Below, in pieces: positions 33,320-41,958 of a stretch of 64,000 nt of DNA. Below the pieces are notes generated by a model. That model was not told the DNA's origin. It did not search any database and was given only the letters and a program-made list of their open reading frames with translations. The translations under genes were made by a program, and so were the position numbers. The number at the start of each line of letters is the position of its first letter. Position 1 is the first letter of the stretch. Origin of the DNA: Bacteroidales bacterium (GTDB lineage Bacteria > Bacteroidota > Bacteroidia > Bacteroidales > F082); contig JAFXMK010000018.1 of assembly GCA_017530365.1 (NCBI GenBank), positions 62,001 to 126,000 of the forward strand. The letters are read 5' to 3'.

Positions 33320-34593
33320 CTCAAAATGTTTTGTTTTCTGTCGGGACCGTACGAAACGAATTTGATCGGCACGCCGACATAGTCCTCAATGTATTTAATA
33401 TAGTCTTCCAATTTCTGCGGGATCTTGCCTTCTATCTTCTGTTGCCAGCCAGGGATCTCAGTGTAGACGGGTTCCATGGTCTCGGTGCAGGCAGCAAAAG
33501 GCAGGTGCTTGGTCTCTTGTCCGTTGTAGCGGTAAGCAGTGGCGACTTTCAAGGTCGCGAAGTCATCCATCACGTCGCTCTTCATCATCATCAGGTCGGT
33601 GACGCCACTGAGCATGACGGCATACTTCAGAGCAGGCAGGTCGAGCCAGCCGCAACGGCGCGGACGGCCAGTAGTCGCACCAAACTCGTGTCCATTTTGG
33701 CGGAGCATCTCACCGGTTTCATCGAACAATTCAGTGGGGAAGGGACCTGTGCCCACGCGGGTGCAGTAGGCCTTGAAGATGCCATACACCTTGCCGACTC
33801 TGCTTGGAGCAACGCCCAGACCAGAGCAAACACCAGCGGCGATGACATTGGATGAGGTCACGAAAGGATAACTGCCGAAGTCCACATCAAGCATAGAGCC
33901 TTGGGCACCTTCAGCCAGCACTTTTTTGCCGTTGTCAAGAGCCTCGTTGATGAAATACTCGCCGTCGACGAACTGATATTGTTTCAGGTATTCGATGCCT
34001 TCGAACCACAGCTTCTCATACTCGGCGAAGTCGAGGCCGTCGAGTTGGAAGCCCTGCATGTCAAAACCCAAACCTGCGATTTGTTGAAGATGGGCTTTCT
34101 TGAGGTTTTCGTATTTCTCACGGAAGTCAGGAGAGGCGATGTCACCGATGCGGAGACCACGGCGGGCGGTCTTGTCGGTATAGGTGGGCCCGATGCCTTT
34201 CAGCGTGGTTCCGACTTTCATCTTACCCAAGGCCTTCTCGTTGGCGGCATCCATGGCGCGGTGGGTGGGCAGGATGAGATGGGCACGGTTGGCGATCATC
34301 AGCGTTTGACGTAGGTCGAAGCCGGCTTCGCGCAAGCCTTCGATTTCTCCTTTTAATATATGAGGTTCGATGATGACGCCGTTGCCGATGAGATTGACGC
34401 ACCCTGGGGTCAGCACGCCCGAAGGGATGTTGTGCAAGACGAATTTCTTGCCTTCAAACTCGATGGTATGTCCGGCATTGGGACCGCCCTGAAAACGGCA
34501 AACGATGTCATAATTTGGGGTAAGCGCATCGACCACCTTGCCTTTGCCTTCATCACCCCATTGCAAACCTAATAATATGTCTATCTTGTTCAT
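33316..34593 (-). CDS. purA: Adenylosuccinate synthetase
   Basis: PurA makes adenylosuccinate from IMP, aspartate and GTP, the first committed step to AMP. Full length at 425 residues, with GLQWGDEGKGKVVD (catalytic Asp and P-loop), QGGPNAGHT (catalytic His), GIGPTYTDK, GAQGSMLDVDFGSYPFVTSSN, and TTGRPRRCGWLDL. The ATG at 34593 gives the standard N-terminus. It follows the Fur-family gene by 15 nt and overlaps the ATP-grasp gene, forming a fur-purA-ATP-grasp unit. Confidence 0.97.
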   Translation of the reverse strand: MNKIDILLGLQWGDEGKGKVVDALTPNYDIVCRFQGGPNAGHTIEFEGKKFVLHNIPSGVLTPGCVNLIGNGVIIEPHILKGEIEGLREAGFDLRQTLMIANRAHLILPTHRAMDAANEKALGKMKVGTTLKGIGPTYTDKTARRGLRIGDIASPDFREKYENLKKAHLQQIAGLGFDMQGFQLDGLDFAEYEKLWFEGIEYLKQYQFVDGEYFINEALDNGKKVLAEGAQGSMLDVDFGSYPFVTSSNVIAAGVCSGLGVAPSRVGKVYGIFKAYCTRVGTGPFPTELFDETGEMLRQNGHEFGATTGRPRRCGWLDLPALKYAVMLSGVTDLMMMKSDVMDDFATLKVATAYRYNGQETKHLPFAACTETMEPVYTEIPGWQQKIEGKIPQKLEDYIKYIEDYVGVPIKFVSYGPDRKQNILR

Positions 34594-34603
34594 AATTATA
34601 TGC

Positions 34604-34636
34604 TATTCTTACTTCTTATCTTCTGTCTTCTTATGT
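34604..34636. repeat. Dispersed pyrimidine-rich tract at the fur/purA junction
   Basis: TTCTTACTTCTTATCTTCTG-type units (unit like TCTTCTGTCTTCT) cover the fur stop codon and encode its last residues (KKTEDKK). Similar units occur at 41921, 61017 and 61907. Confidence 0.55.
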
Positions 34637-35064
34637 CCATAAAAAATCAACGAATGGTGTGTCACCTCAACGCCAAACTCTTCCTCAATGGCTTTCTGGA
34701 TGTCCTGAAGCCTGGGGTCGCAATACTCCAGCACCTGACCTGTGTCGAGGTCAACGAAATGATCGTGTTGCCTGAACTTGTAAGAACGTTCATACTGTGC
34801 GCAGTTGTGCCCAAATTGGTGCTTGATCACTAGGTTGCAGTCCAGCAGCAACTCGATGGTGTTGTACAAAGTAGCGCGGCTGACACGGTATTTGTTATCC
34901 TTCATCTTGTTATAAAGCGACTCAATGTCGAAATGTCCATTGGTGGAATAGATTTCTTGAAGGATGGCAAAACGTTCTGGAGTTTTCCGTAAATTGTGGT
35001 CGTGGAGATATTCGGTAAATATCTTTCTGACAGTCAGCGTAATGCTTTCTTTATTATCTTTCAT
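34609..35064 (-). CDS. Fur/PerR-family metalloregulator lacking the structural CxxC pairs
   Basis: 151 residues. Winged-helix DNA-binding domain ([15 protein letters not shown]... [15 protein letters not shown]) and a Fur dimerisation domain. Metal-site histidines are visible in GHFDIESLY and [13 protein letters not shown]. Where many Fur/PerR proteins have CxxC (HDHFVCLDCG) this one has Asp and Thr, so the structural zinc site is absent. The C-terminal HHSLIFYGH provides further His ligands. Regulates iron or peroxide responses; which metal cannot be told from sequence. A perfect 17-bp palindrome beside its promoter suggests autoregulation. Confidence 0.85.
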   Translation of the reverse strand: MKDNKESITLTVRKIFTEYLHDHNLRKTPERFAILQEIYSTNGHFDIESLYNKMKDNKYRVSRATLYNTIELLLDCNLVIKHQFGHNCAQYERSYKFRQHDHFVDLDTGQVLEYCDPRLQDIQKAIEEEFGVEVTHHSLIFYGHKKTEDKK

Positions 35065-35086
35065 GGTTTCATCCTAAAATGATTCG

Positions 35087-35094
35087 CAAAGATA
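35087..35094 (-). promoter_or_regulatory. -7 box for the Fur-family gene
   Basis: Minus-strand TATCTTTG, ~23 nt upstream of the ATG, directly adjoining the palindrome at 35097-35113. Confidence 0.65.
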
Positions 35095-35096
35095 AT

Positions 35097-35113
35097 AATT
35101 ATTCGGAATAATT
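35097..35113. promoter_or_regulatory. Perfect 17-bp palindrome, candidate Fur/PerR operator
   Basis: AATTATTC-G-GAATAATT, perfect 8-bp arms around one base. It lies 2 nt upstream of the fur -7 box, in the region bound by RNA polymerase, and abuts the rsh stop codon. AT-rich symmetry resembles PerR/Fur boxes in other phyla. Confidence 0.6.
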
Positions 35114-37303
35114 CTAAACAAGACGCACAACTTTTTTAACACCATGAAGCTTGCTTAGCTTGTCAATGAGTAGTTTGAGCTCGTTGGTGTTGTGGACATA
35201 GACGGAGATATTGGATTCCACGAGGTCTTGCTTCGATTCCATCTGTAATGAGTGCAAGTTGAGTTTCAACTCGTTGGAGAGTAGATCGGTCATCTTGTTG
35301 AGCAGTCCGATGCTGTCGATGGCGGTGATCTTCAGTCCCGCCAGGAAAGCGATCTCACTCTTGGGCTGCCATTTGGCCTTGACGATGCTGTTGCCGTAGC
35401 GCGACATCATCTCGATGGCTTTAGGACAGTCAGAACGATGGATCTGTAAGGGCTCGCCTGGGAAGGTGAAGGCCACGACTTCATCGCCTGGGATGGGGTT
35501 GCAGCAGGTGGCCACATTGAAATCGAACTCGCCTGAGGAAACTGGGGTCTCCTTCTTTTCTTTCGAATCACTGCCCCCCAGCAGACCGAAGGTAAGGTAT
35601 CGGAGGATGCTGCCGTTGCTGCTGCTTTGCGGCTTGAGCACCTTTTGGATATGCTGTTCGGTAATTTTGCCTTCAGCGAGATAATAGAAGAAATCGACGG
35701 CGCTGGAGATGCGTTCGTCTTCCATAACCTTGCTGCGGTTGGCTTTTGACGCCTCGAGTCCGAGTCTCTTCATGATATCGTTGAACTTCTCTTCTCCTTT
35801 CTCACGGAAACTGCGTCTGTATTCTTTGATACCGGCCTTGAGCTTGGATTTGGCGAAGGCGGTGTTGAGGAACTCGAACCATTTCTCTTGCGGATGTTGC
35901 GCCTCCGAGGTGATGATCTCCACCTGGTCGCCGGTTTTCAACTTCTGGTCGAGCTGCACCAGCTGGTTGTTGACATGGGCTGCGATGCTGTGGTTGCCGA
36001 CTTCGGAGTGGATGCTGTAGGCGAAGTCGAGGACCGTCGAGTGCTTGGGTAAGGTGATGGGTTTGCCTTGAGGGGTAAACACCTTGATCTCATCGGAGAA
36101 GAGGTCGTTGGTGAAGGTATCGACGAAATCCAAGGTGGAGTCGCTCTCGGAACTGATCAGCTCGTTGACGCGTTTCAGCCACTCGTCGAAGCCGCTCTCA
36201 GTCTGGTTGTCGGTACGGTATTGCCAATAGGCGGTGAAGCCCTTCTCGGCAATCTCGTCCATGCGTTTGGTCCGGATATGTACTTCTACCCATTTGCCGT
36301 CCTTGCTCATGAACACGGCATGGATGGACTCGTAGCCGTTGATCTTCGGCGTCGAGATCCAGTCCTTCAGCTTGGTGGCGTTGGGGGTATAGACGTCGGT
36401 AAGGACGGCGTAGATCTTCCAGCACTCAATCTTCTCCATGTCCAACGGGCAGTCCACGATGAAGCGGATGTTGAAGTTGCCATAGAGATCGTCGAAGGTC
36501 AGCTGCTTCTTCTGCATGCGTTTCCAGATGGAATGGGTGGAACGTTCAATGATCTGCGTGCTGACCTCCATGCCCCTTTTCTTGAAAGTCTCCTCGATAG
36601 GGACGAGAAACTCTTTCAGTTGGGAAGTGCGCTCAGCCCTCACTTCGTTCATCTGCTTGTTGATGCTCTCGTAGATGACAGGGTCCCTGTATTTAAGGGA
36701 AAGATCTTCCAGCTCGTTTTTGATGGCGTGAAGGCCGAGTCGGTAGGCGAGGGGAGCGTAGATATAGGATGTCTCTGAAGCGATCTTGAGTTGCTTGTGG
36801 GGTGGCATGGAACTCAAAGTGCGCATGTTGTGCAGACGGTCGGCTAGCTTGATGAGCACCACGCGGATGTCGTAGGAGAGCGAGCTGATGATCTTCTTGA
36901 AGTTCTCTGCCTGCATGCTCTCGGCGTTCTCTACCTTGTCGAGTTTGGTGAGTCCGTCGATGATATGGGACACTTTTTCTCCGAACATGGCGGAAATGTC
37001 GTCCAACGTGAATTCAGTGTCTTCTACCACGTCATGCAACAATGCGCAGACGATGGAGGTGCGACCGAGACCTATGTCCTGGGCGGCTATGGTGGCCACT
37101 TCGATGGGATGGTAGATGTAGGGTTCGCCAGTGCGGCGACGTTGGTTGCAGTGGGCGTTGGCGGCGAAATAGAAAGCCTTCTCCACCATGTCAAGATCCT
37201 GTTTTTCTTTTCGCGTTTGCCAAACACTTAGCAAACGCTGATATCGTCGCAGAATCTCTTCTTTCTCTTCACTGGAATAATGGTCGGGTAAAGTGTTGTC
37301 CAT
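35114..37303 (-). CDS. RelA/SpoT-homologue, predicted (p)ppGpp hydrolase with degenerate synthetase domain
   Basis: 729 residues. The HD hydrolase domain is intact: His65 (YIYHP), His90-Asp91 (LLHDVVEDT) and Asp155 (KLADRLHNMRT). The synthetase domain (~240-370) keeps Tyr324 (NGYESIH) and Glu340 (WVEVHIRT), but the motif that is normally YD(L/I)xAIR reads LYGNFNIR: the conserved catalytic Asp (Asp264 in Rel of S. equisimilis) is Gly275. The Arg/Lys-rich ATP-binding stretch is also atypical (IIERSTHSIWKRM). TGS (~400-460) and a C-terminal ACT domain follow. I therefore predict a hydrolase-dominant, SpoT-like role; a separate synthetase would lie elsewhere. It has a divergent promoter with the next gene. 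Confidence 0.85.
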   Translation of the reverse strand: MDNTLPDHYSSEEKEEILRRYQRLLSVWQTRKEKQDLDMVEKAFYFAANAHCNQRRRTGEPYIYHPIEVATIAAQDIGLGRTSIVCALLHDVVEDTEFTLDDISAMFGEKVSHIIDGLTKLDKVENAESMQAENFKKIISSLSYDIRVVLIKLADRLHNMRTLSSMPPHKQLKIASETSYIYAPLAYRLGLHAIKNELEDLSLKYRDPVIYESINKQMNEVRAERTSQLKEFLVPIEETFKKRGMEVSTQIIERSTHSIWKRMQKKQLTFDDLYGNFNIRFIVDCPLDMEKIECWKIYAVLTDVYTPNATKLKDWISTPKINGYESIHAVFMSKDGKWVEVHIRTKRMDEIAEKGFTAYWQYRTDNQTESGFDEWLKRVNELISSESDSTLDFVDTFTNDLFSDEIKVFTPQGKPITLPKHSTVLDFAYSIHSEVGNHSIAAHVNNQLVQLDQKLKTGDQVEIITSEAQHPQEKWFEFLNTAFAKSKLKAGIKEYRRSFREKGEEKFNDIMKRLGLEASKANRSKVMEDERISSAVDFFYYLAEGKITEQHIQKVLKPQSSSNGSILRYLTFGLLGGSDSKEKKETPVSSGEFDFNVATCCNPIPGDEVVAFTFPGEPLQIHRSDCPKAIEMMSRYGNSIVKAKWQPKSEIAFLAGLKITAIDSIGLLNKMTDLLSNELKLNLHSLQMESKQDLVESNISVYVHNTNELKLLIDKLSKLHGVKKVVRLV

Positions 37304-37328
37304 GTCATGTTTTTTTGAAAATAATGTG

Positions 37329-37336
37329 CAAACTTA
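37329..37336 (-). promoter_or_regulatory. -7 box for the RelA/SpoT homologue
   Basis: Minus-strand TAAGTTTG, ~26 nt upstream of the ATG, back to back with the plus-strand box at 37358. Confidence 0.55.
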
Positions 37337-37357
37337 CTGAAATTTCTCATTATTGAT

Positions 37358-37365
37358 TACCTTTG
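37358..37365 (+). promoter_or_regulatory. -7 box for the type-B T9SS cargo gene
   Basis: TACCTTTG fits TAnnTTTG. The upstream TTG at 37363 lies inside this box, which rules it out as start codon. Confidence 0.6.
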
Positions 37366-37380
37366 CACATCAAAATTTTG

Positions 37381-39669
37381 ATGATGCGTAAACTTTTTTT
37401 GTCAGTGCTATTCCTGATGCTCGCCATCCCGCTTTGGGCTACCCACCAGCGGGCTGCCGAGATCACTTATGAGTGGAAAGGCGGCAATGCCTTCGAGTTT
37501 ACGCTGACTTGCTATTACACATCCAGTACCGCTGGCATTGAACGCGATTCCCTTCTGATGGACTGGGGCGATGGATTCAGCGATTACGTGCCTCGAGTGG
37601 TGTATCAGAATCTCGGTGACGATTATTACCTGAGTGTCTATAAGATGATCCACGTGTTCTCGTCGTCAGGCACTTACGTGATCAGCATGGAAGATCCCAA
37701 CCGCAATTATGGCGTGGTGAATGTGCCCAATTCGGTCGGTGTTCCCATGTATATTGAGTCGGAATTGGTGATCAGTCCTTTCTTAGGCTACAACAACTCG
37801 GTGCAATTGCTTAATGCTCCCGTCGATAAAGGCTGTGTGGGCAAACCTTTTTACCATACACCTTCGGCTTACGATCAGGATGGCGACAGCTTGAGCTACC
37901 AGCTGGTTCCTTGTAAAGGCTCCTATGGAGAAGATATCCCGGGTTACACTTATCCGCAGACATCCGGTGTTTTTGAAATCGACCCGGTCACAGGTGTGCT
38001 AAGTTGGGAGAACCCGGTGCTGCAAGGAGAATACAACGTGGCCATCCTCATCGAAGAATGGAGACGTGGTATCAAAGTGGGGTCTGTGATCCGCGACATG
38101 CAGATCCTGATCAGCGCTTGCGACAACAACGTGCCTCAGGTCTCAGCCATCAGTGATACCTGCGTCATCGCTGGCTCCACGATCGACTTTGTCGTTACTG
38201 GCTATGATCCCGATGGCGATCAGGTTACTCTGACGGCGTCTGGTGCTCCCTTCGAGCTTTCTTCCAGTCCCGCCGTGATGACACCAGAGACCGCCTCTGG
38301 ACTGAATCCCGCCTTTGAATTTACTTGGAACACTCAGTGCGATCATATTCGTAGAAGTCCCTATCAGGTGGTCATCCACGCCAAAGACGACTCGTTCCCC
38401 ATATCGCTGTCGAATGTCCGTGCAGTGAACATTTCAGTGATTGGCCCAGCAATCGATGGATTGAGTGTTACTCCCCACTCCTCACTCCCCAATCCTCACT
38501 TCCAACTCTCTTGGGATGCTTATGTTGCTTGTGCTAATGTAGAAGCTATCCGTGTTTATAGGAGGACGGGGTCTTCGCCCTATCAGCCTGATTACTGCGA
38601 GACCGGTGTGCGTCCAGGATACCAGCTGGTCGCTGAGCTTCCTGCTCAGGCCACTTCGTTCCTTGACACCAATGGCGGAGCTGGTTTCGAACAGGGCGTG
38701 GAATACTGTTATCGAGTGGTTGCGCTGTTCCATGGCGGTGCCGAAAGCAAACCTAGCAACGAGGCCTGCGTGCTATTGCCCAACAACATGCCTTTGATGA
38801 CCTGTGTCTCCAACGACAGCGAGGATCTTCTGGGACATCGGATGCTGGTGAAGTGGGTGCGGCCTCGTGAAATCGATCCGCAATATGCAGCTCCGTATTC
38901 CTATCGTTTGATCCGTAACCTCAATGGGGCGGAGACTACGGTGTGTTCAGGGGTGGATTCCACCTTCTTGGATGCCGAGGTGAATCTTGCCGAGGTGCAG
39001 TCGCTGCATTATAAAGTGGAGATGAAAGATGCCAACCAGCAAGTCATGGGAACCAGCTCAATCGCTAATGCGGTGTTCCTGACAGGCACGGGTGGTGACA
39101 AAATGGCTTCGTTGACATGGACTGAAGAAGTTCCGTGGATCATCGACAGCACGGAGGTCTTCAAGAAGATCGATACGGTTTTTGTGAAGCTTGCCGGAAC
39201 GACGTCTATGGAGTTTACGGATGTCCGTGTTCAGAATGATGTAACCTATAGCTACTATGTCCGTACTTTTGGGCATTATACCCTTGAGGGAGCGCCTCGC
39301 CCATTGGTGAACTACTCGGCTGTCGTCGAGGTGAAACCAACGGAGGACGAGCCGGAACCCGAACCCGACGAGCCCGTGTATGAGCTGCCAAACGTGTTCA
39401 CACCCAACGGTGATGGCTTCAACGATGTATTCATCCCGATGCGTATCACCCCCGACTTGATCAACAAGGCGGAGACACATATCTTTAACCGTTGGGGTCG
39501 TATGGTCTATGAAACGGAAGACATCTTCATCAATTGGGATGGGAATGCCTCGGGCACGCATCTGCCTTGTGCCGCAGGAACCTATTATTATGTGTGCGAC
39601 GTGGAAATGATAACACCTGAAGGGCTGGTTTCGCGGCGGCTTCAGGGGGTGGTGATGATTGTGAGATAA
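37381..39669 (+). CDS. Secreted protein with gliding-motility-type (type-B) T9SS C-terminal domain
   Basis: About 762 residues. Signal peptide (MMRKLFLSVLFLMLAIPLWA). The body has PKD/cadherin-like beta domains (YDQDGDSLSYQLVP, YDPDGDQVTLTASG), then FN3-like segments (~350-640). After an acidic Glu/Pro/Asp linker (~655-665), the last ~95 residues are a CHU_C/type-B sorting domain (LPNVFTPNGDGFNDVF, IFNRWGRMVYE, GTYYYVCDV). Type-B cargo is usually a surface or gliding-related protein. ATG at 37381 or 37384 is preferred. Residues ~363-378 (TPHSSLPNPHFQ) come from a dispersed pyrimidine tract. Probably cotranscribed with the TPR gene. No enzyme domain recognised. Confidence 0.85.
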   Translation: MMRKLFLSVLFLMLAIPLWATHQRAAEITYEWKGGNAFEFTLTCYYTSSTAGIERDSLLMDWGDGFSDYVPRVVYQNLGDDYYLSVYKMIHVFSSSGTYVISMEDPNRNYGVVNVPNSVGVPMYIESELVISPFLGYNNSVQLLNAPVDKGCVGKPFYHTPSAYDQDGDSLSYQLVPCKGSYGEDIPGYTYPQTSGVFEIDPVTGVLSWENPVLQGEYNVAILIEEWRRGIKVGSVIRDMQILISACDNNVPQVSAISDTCVIAGSTIDFVVTGYDPDGDQVTLTASGAPFELSSSPAVMTPETASGLNPAFEFTWNTQCDHIRRSPYQVVIHAKDDSFPISLSNVRAVNISVIGPAIDGLSVTPHSSLPNPHFQLSWDAYVACANVEAIRVYRRTGSSPYQPDYCETGVRPGYQLVAELPAQATSFLDTNGGAGFEQGVEYCYRVVALFHGGAESKPSNEACVLLPNNMPLMTCVSNDSEDLLGHRMLVKWVRPREIDPQYAAPYSYRLIRNLNGAETTVCSGVDSTFLDAEVNLAEVQSLHYKVEMKDANQQVMGTSSIANAVFLTGTGGDKMASLTWTEEVPWIIDSTEVFKKIDTVFVKLAGTTSMEFTDVRVQNDVTYSYYVRTFGHYTLEGAPRPLVNYSAVVEVKPTEDEPEPEPDEPVYELPNVFTPNGDGFNDVFIPMRITPDLINKAETHIFNRWGRMVYETEDIFINWDGNASGTHLPCAAGTYYYVCDVEMITPEGLVSRRLQGVVMIVR
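38469..38514. repeat. Dispersed pyrimidine-rich tract inside the type-B cargo gene
   Basis: ACTCCCCACTCCTCACTCCC and CACTTCCAACTCTC units, nearly the same as those at 30669-30720, inserted in frame at a domain boundary. Confidence 0.6.
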
Positions 39670-39690
39670 GAGATAAAAGATAAGAGATAC
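39667..39690. repeat. Short AGATAAGA-type direct repeat
   Basis: AAGAGATAAAAGATAAGAGA between the cargo gene and the TPR gene: three related units, followed by a small CCCC/GGGG hairpin near 39690-39700. No -7 box is seen in this 47-nt gap. Confidence 0.45.
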
Positions 39691-39716
39691 CCCGTAGGGG
39701 TTAAAGCTCGGTAGAT

Positions 39717-41897
39717 ATGAAACGATTCCTAATTATTGGTGTTTTGTTGGTGTCGGTGCTTTTTGCTGGCGCCCAGACGCAGCAGGGTTACGTGAAGACC
39801 AAAGGACGCATGGATGCCCAAGGCAAACTCATTCCCGGACATGGCTTGAAAGGTGCCACGGTCTCCTTGCAGGGACGCAGTGCCGTGTTGGTGAATCATG
39901 ATGACGGCGCGTTTTCTTTTCCTATCACGACAGCCCAGTTCCATCTGGACTCGGTGAAGAAAAAAGGCTATCAATTGGTGGACATGGAAGCCTGCCCCCG
40001 CACCTATAATTACTCCAAGAATCCGCTTTACATCGTGATGGAGAGCCCCGACCAGCAGCTGCAGGACCAGTTGACTGCCGAGCGGAAAATCCGTCGTAAT
40101 CTTCAGAAACAGTTGCAAGATAGGGAAGATGAGATTGAGGACTTGAAAACCCAGCAGAAGATTTCAGACGAAGAATACCGCAATGCATTGCAGAAGCTCT
40201 ATCGGGACCAGGAGGGCAACGAGCAGCTCATCAAGGACATGGCCAAACGCTACTCCGAATTGGACTATGACCAATTGGACGAGTTCTACCGCCAAGTGTC
40301 CTATTGCATTGAGAACGGTGAGTTGATGAAGGCAGACTCATTGCTGAAGACTCGTGGCGACATCACGGCGCAGGTGGCTGATATCAAGCAGAGGGGGGAA
40401 GCCATTCTGGAACAGGATGAGCAGTTGCAGAAGGCAAAGGCAGCACAGCAGGCCGACATCGAAGAGGCGGCTAGGCGATGCTACGGCTACTACGAGACTT
40501 TCAAAGCGCAACATTTGAACGATACAGCGGCGTACTATATCGAGTTAAGGGCTAGCTTGGATACGACCAATGTGAATTGGCAGCTGGATGCCGGAGGTTA
40601 TAACAGAGAATATGTCGCTGATTTCGACAAGGCTCTTGAATACTTCCAGCACGGGTTGCGGCAATCGCTGCTGCAAAGTGGGGAAGAAGACGCTAAAACA
40701 GCCATGATTTACAATTATATTGGGATGGTCTATTCTGATCAAGGTGACTATAAAAAAGCATTAGATTATTACGACAAAGCGCTCAATATCAAAAAAACGA
40801 TTTTCAAAGAACCGCATGCCGATGTCGCCGACAGTTATAACAATATCGGCGTAGAATACTGGAAACAAGGCGATTACAAGAATGCTTTGGAGTGTCACCA
40901 TCAAGCACTTTCCATCAGGTTGTCTATCTTCGGGGAACAGCATCCAGATGTGGCGCTTAGCTACAACAACATAGGTTCCGTGTATTCCAACCAAGGCGAA
41001 TATCAAAAGGCGTTGGAGTGCTTTGACAAGGCGCTGGCTATCAAAAAAGCTTTGTTAGGAGAGAATCATCCTGAGATTGCCACTATTTGTAATAACATAG
41101 GGATAGTATGGTGGAAGCTGGGTGACTGTGAGAAGGCGGCGGACTTCTTCAGCCAGACGCTTTCCATCTGGAAACCAATATTTGGGGATTATCATGCCAA
41201 GACGGCCGTGTGCTACAACAACCTAGGCGGTATGTATGGTATCAAAGGAGATTACGAAAAATCGTTGGAATACCTCAACAAGGCACTGGATTGCCGCAAA
41301 AAGGTATTCGGCGAAAACCATCCTGACGTTGCCCAAAGCTACAACAACATCGGTCATATATATCATTTACAGGGTAACTACGAAAAGGCGCTGGAATATG
41401 ACAATATGGCTTTGGCTATCCGCGAAAAAGTGCTGGGAAAAAACCATCCCGACTTGGCTTCCTGCTATCACAACATTGGCACGACGCTGTTAAATCTGCG
41501 TAATTACGATATGGCATTGCAATGCCTGGATAAGGCACTCAATATCATGAAAACCAATTACGGAGAGGACAATGAATATGTAGCTTCGGATTACAATGTC
41601 ATTGGCACCGTGTATCATTCTAAAGGCGAATACCTCAAAGCTTTGGAATACTTCAACAAAGCCAAAACCATACTAACAAAACTTCTCGGAGAAAGTCATC
41701 CTGACCTGGCCATGATCTACTATAATATAGGGGATAGCTATTCGAGCATGGAAGAATACGGCAAGGCTTTGGAACAGTACAATCGGGTCTTGTCGATCTA
41801 TGAAACCACCTATGGCTCCGAAGATGCCAAAACTAAGGAAGTCAGGGCCGATATCTCCGAAATCGAAGCCAAGATAAATGAATCTGAAAAGAAATGA
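39717..41897 (+). CDS. Secreted tetratricopeptide-repeat protein (kinesin-light-chain-like TPRs)
   Basis: 726 residues. Signal peptide (MKRFLIIGVLLVSVLFAGAQ), a CarboxypepD_reg-like segment (~28-110: GATVSLQGRSAVLVN), a charged coiled coil (~110-265), then about nine to ten 42-residue TPR_12-type repeats (~315-710), each with an NNIG.VY...GDY.KALE..DKAL.I motif. TPR arrays mediate protein-protein contact; periplasmic location is likely. 47 nt after the type-B cargo gene, so probably the same operon. Partner unknown. Confidence 0.85.
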   Translation: MKRFLIIGVLLVSVLFAGAQTQQGYVKTKGRMDAQGKLIPGHGLKGATVSLQGRSAVLVNHDDGAFSFPITTAQFHLDSVKKKGYQLVDMEACPRTYNYSKNPLYIVMESPDQQLQDQLTAERKIRRNLQKQLQDREDEIEDLKTQQKISDEEYRNALQKLYRDQEGNEQLIKDMAKRYSELDYDQLDEFYRQVSYCIENGELMKADSLLKTRGDITAQVADIKQRGEAILEQDEQLQKAKAAQQADIEEAARRCYGYYETFKAQHLNDTAAYYIELRASLDTTNVNWQLDAGGYNREYVADFDKALEYFQHGLRQSLLQSGEEDAKTAMIYNYIGMVYSDQGDYKKALDYYDKALNIKKTIFKEPHADVADSYNNIGVEYWKQGDYKNALECHHQALSIRLSIFGEQHPDVALSYNNIGSVYSNQGEYQKALECFDKALAIKKALLGENHPEIATICNNIGIVWWKLGDCEKAADFFSQTLSIWKPIFGDYHAKTAVCYNNLGGMYGIKGDYEKSLEYLNKALDCRKKVFGENHPDVAQSYNNIGHIYHLQGNYEKALEYDNMALAIREKVLGKNHPDLASCYHNIGTTLLNLRNYDMALQCLDKALNIMKTNYGEDNEYVASDYNVIGTVYHSKGEYLKALEYFNKAKTILTKLLGESHPDLAMIYYNIGDSYSSMEEYGKALEQYNRVLSIYETTYGSEDAKTKEVRADISEIEAKINESEKK

Positions 41898-41898
41898 A

Positions 41899-41924
41899 GA
41901 AGGGCGGCCCAGCAGCCACCCTTC
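41899..41924. terminator. Intrinsic terminator between the TPR gene and gap
   Basis: GAAGGGCGGC / GCCACCCTTC arms with a 6-nt loop, followed by T-rich sequence. In the minus-strand RNA all pairs form (one U-G wobble); on the plus strand there is one C-A mismatch. It serves gap (-) and probably the TPR operon (+). Confidence 0.65.
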
Positions 41925-41956
41925 TTGCTTCTTTCTTTTGTCTTCTGACTTCTTAA
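41921..41956. repeat. Dispersed pyrimidine-rich tract downstream of gap
   Basis: TTCTTGCTTCTTTC and TTGTCTTCTGACTTCTTAA units, in the same family as the tracts at 34604, 61017 and 61907. Confidence 0.5.
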
Positions 41957-41958
41957 AA

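Noticed and set aside
37363-37380. Upstream TTG start for the type-B cargo gene
   Set aside because: It lies inside the TACCTTTG -7 box; a normal signal peptide starts at 37381/37384.
39690-39700. CCCC-GTA-GGGG hairpin as terminator
   Set aside because: Stem of four pairs with no T-run; more likely part of the local repeat.
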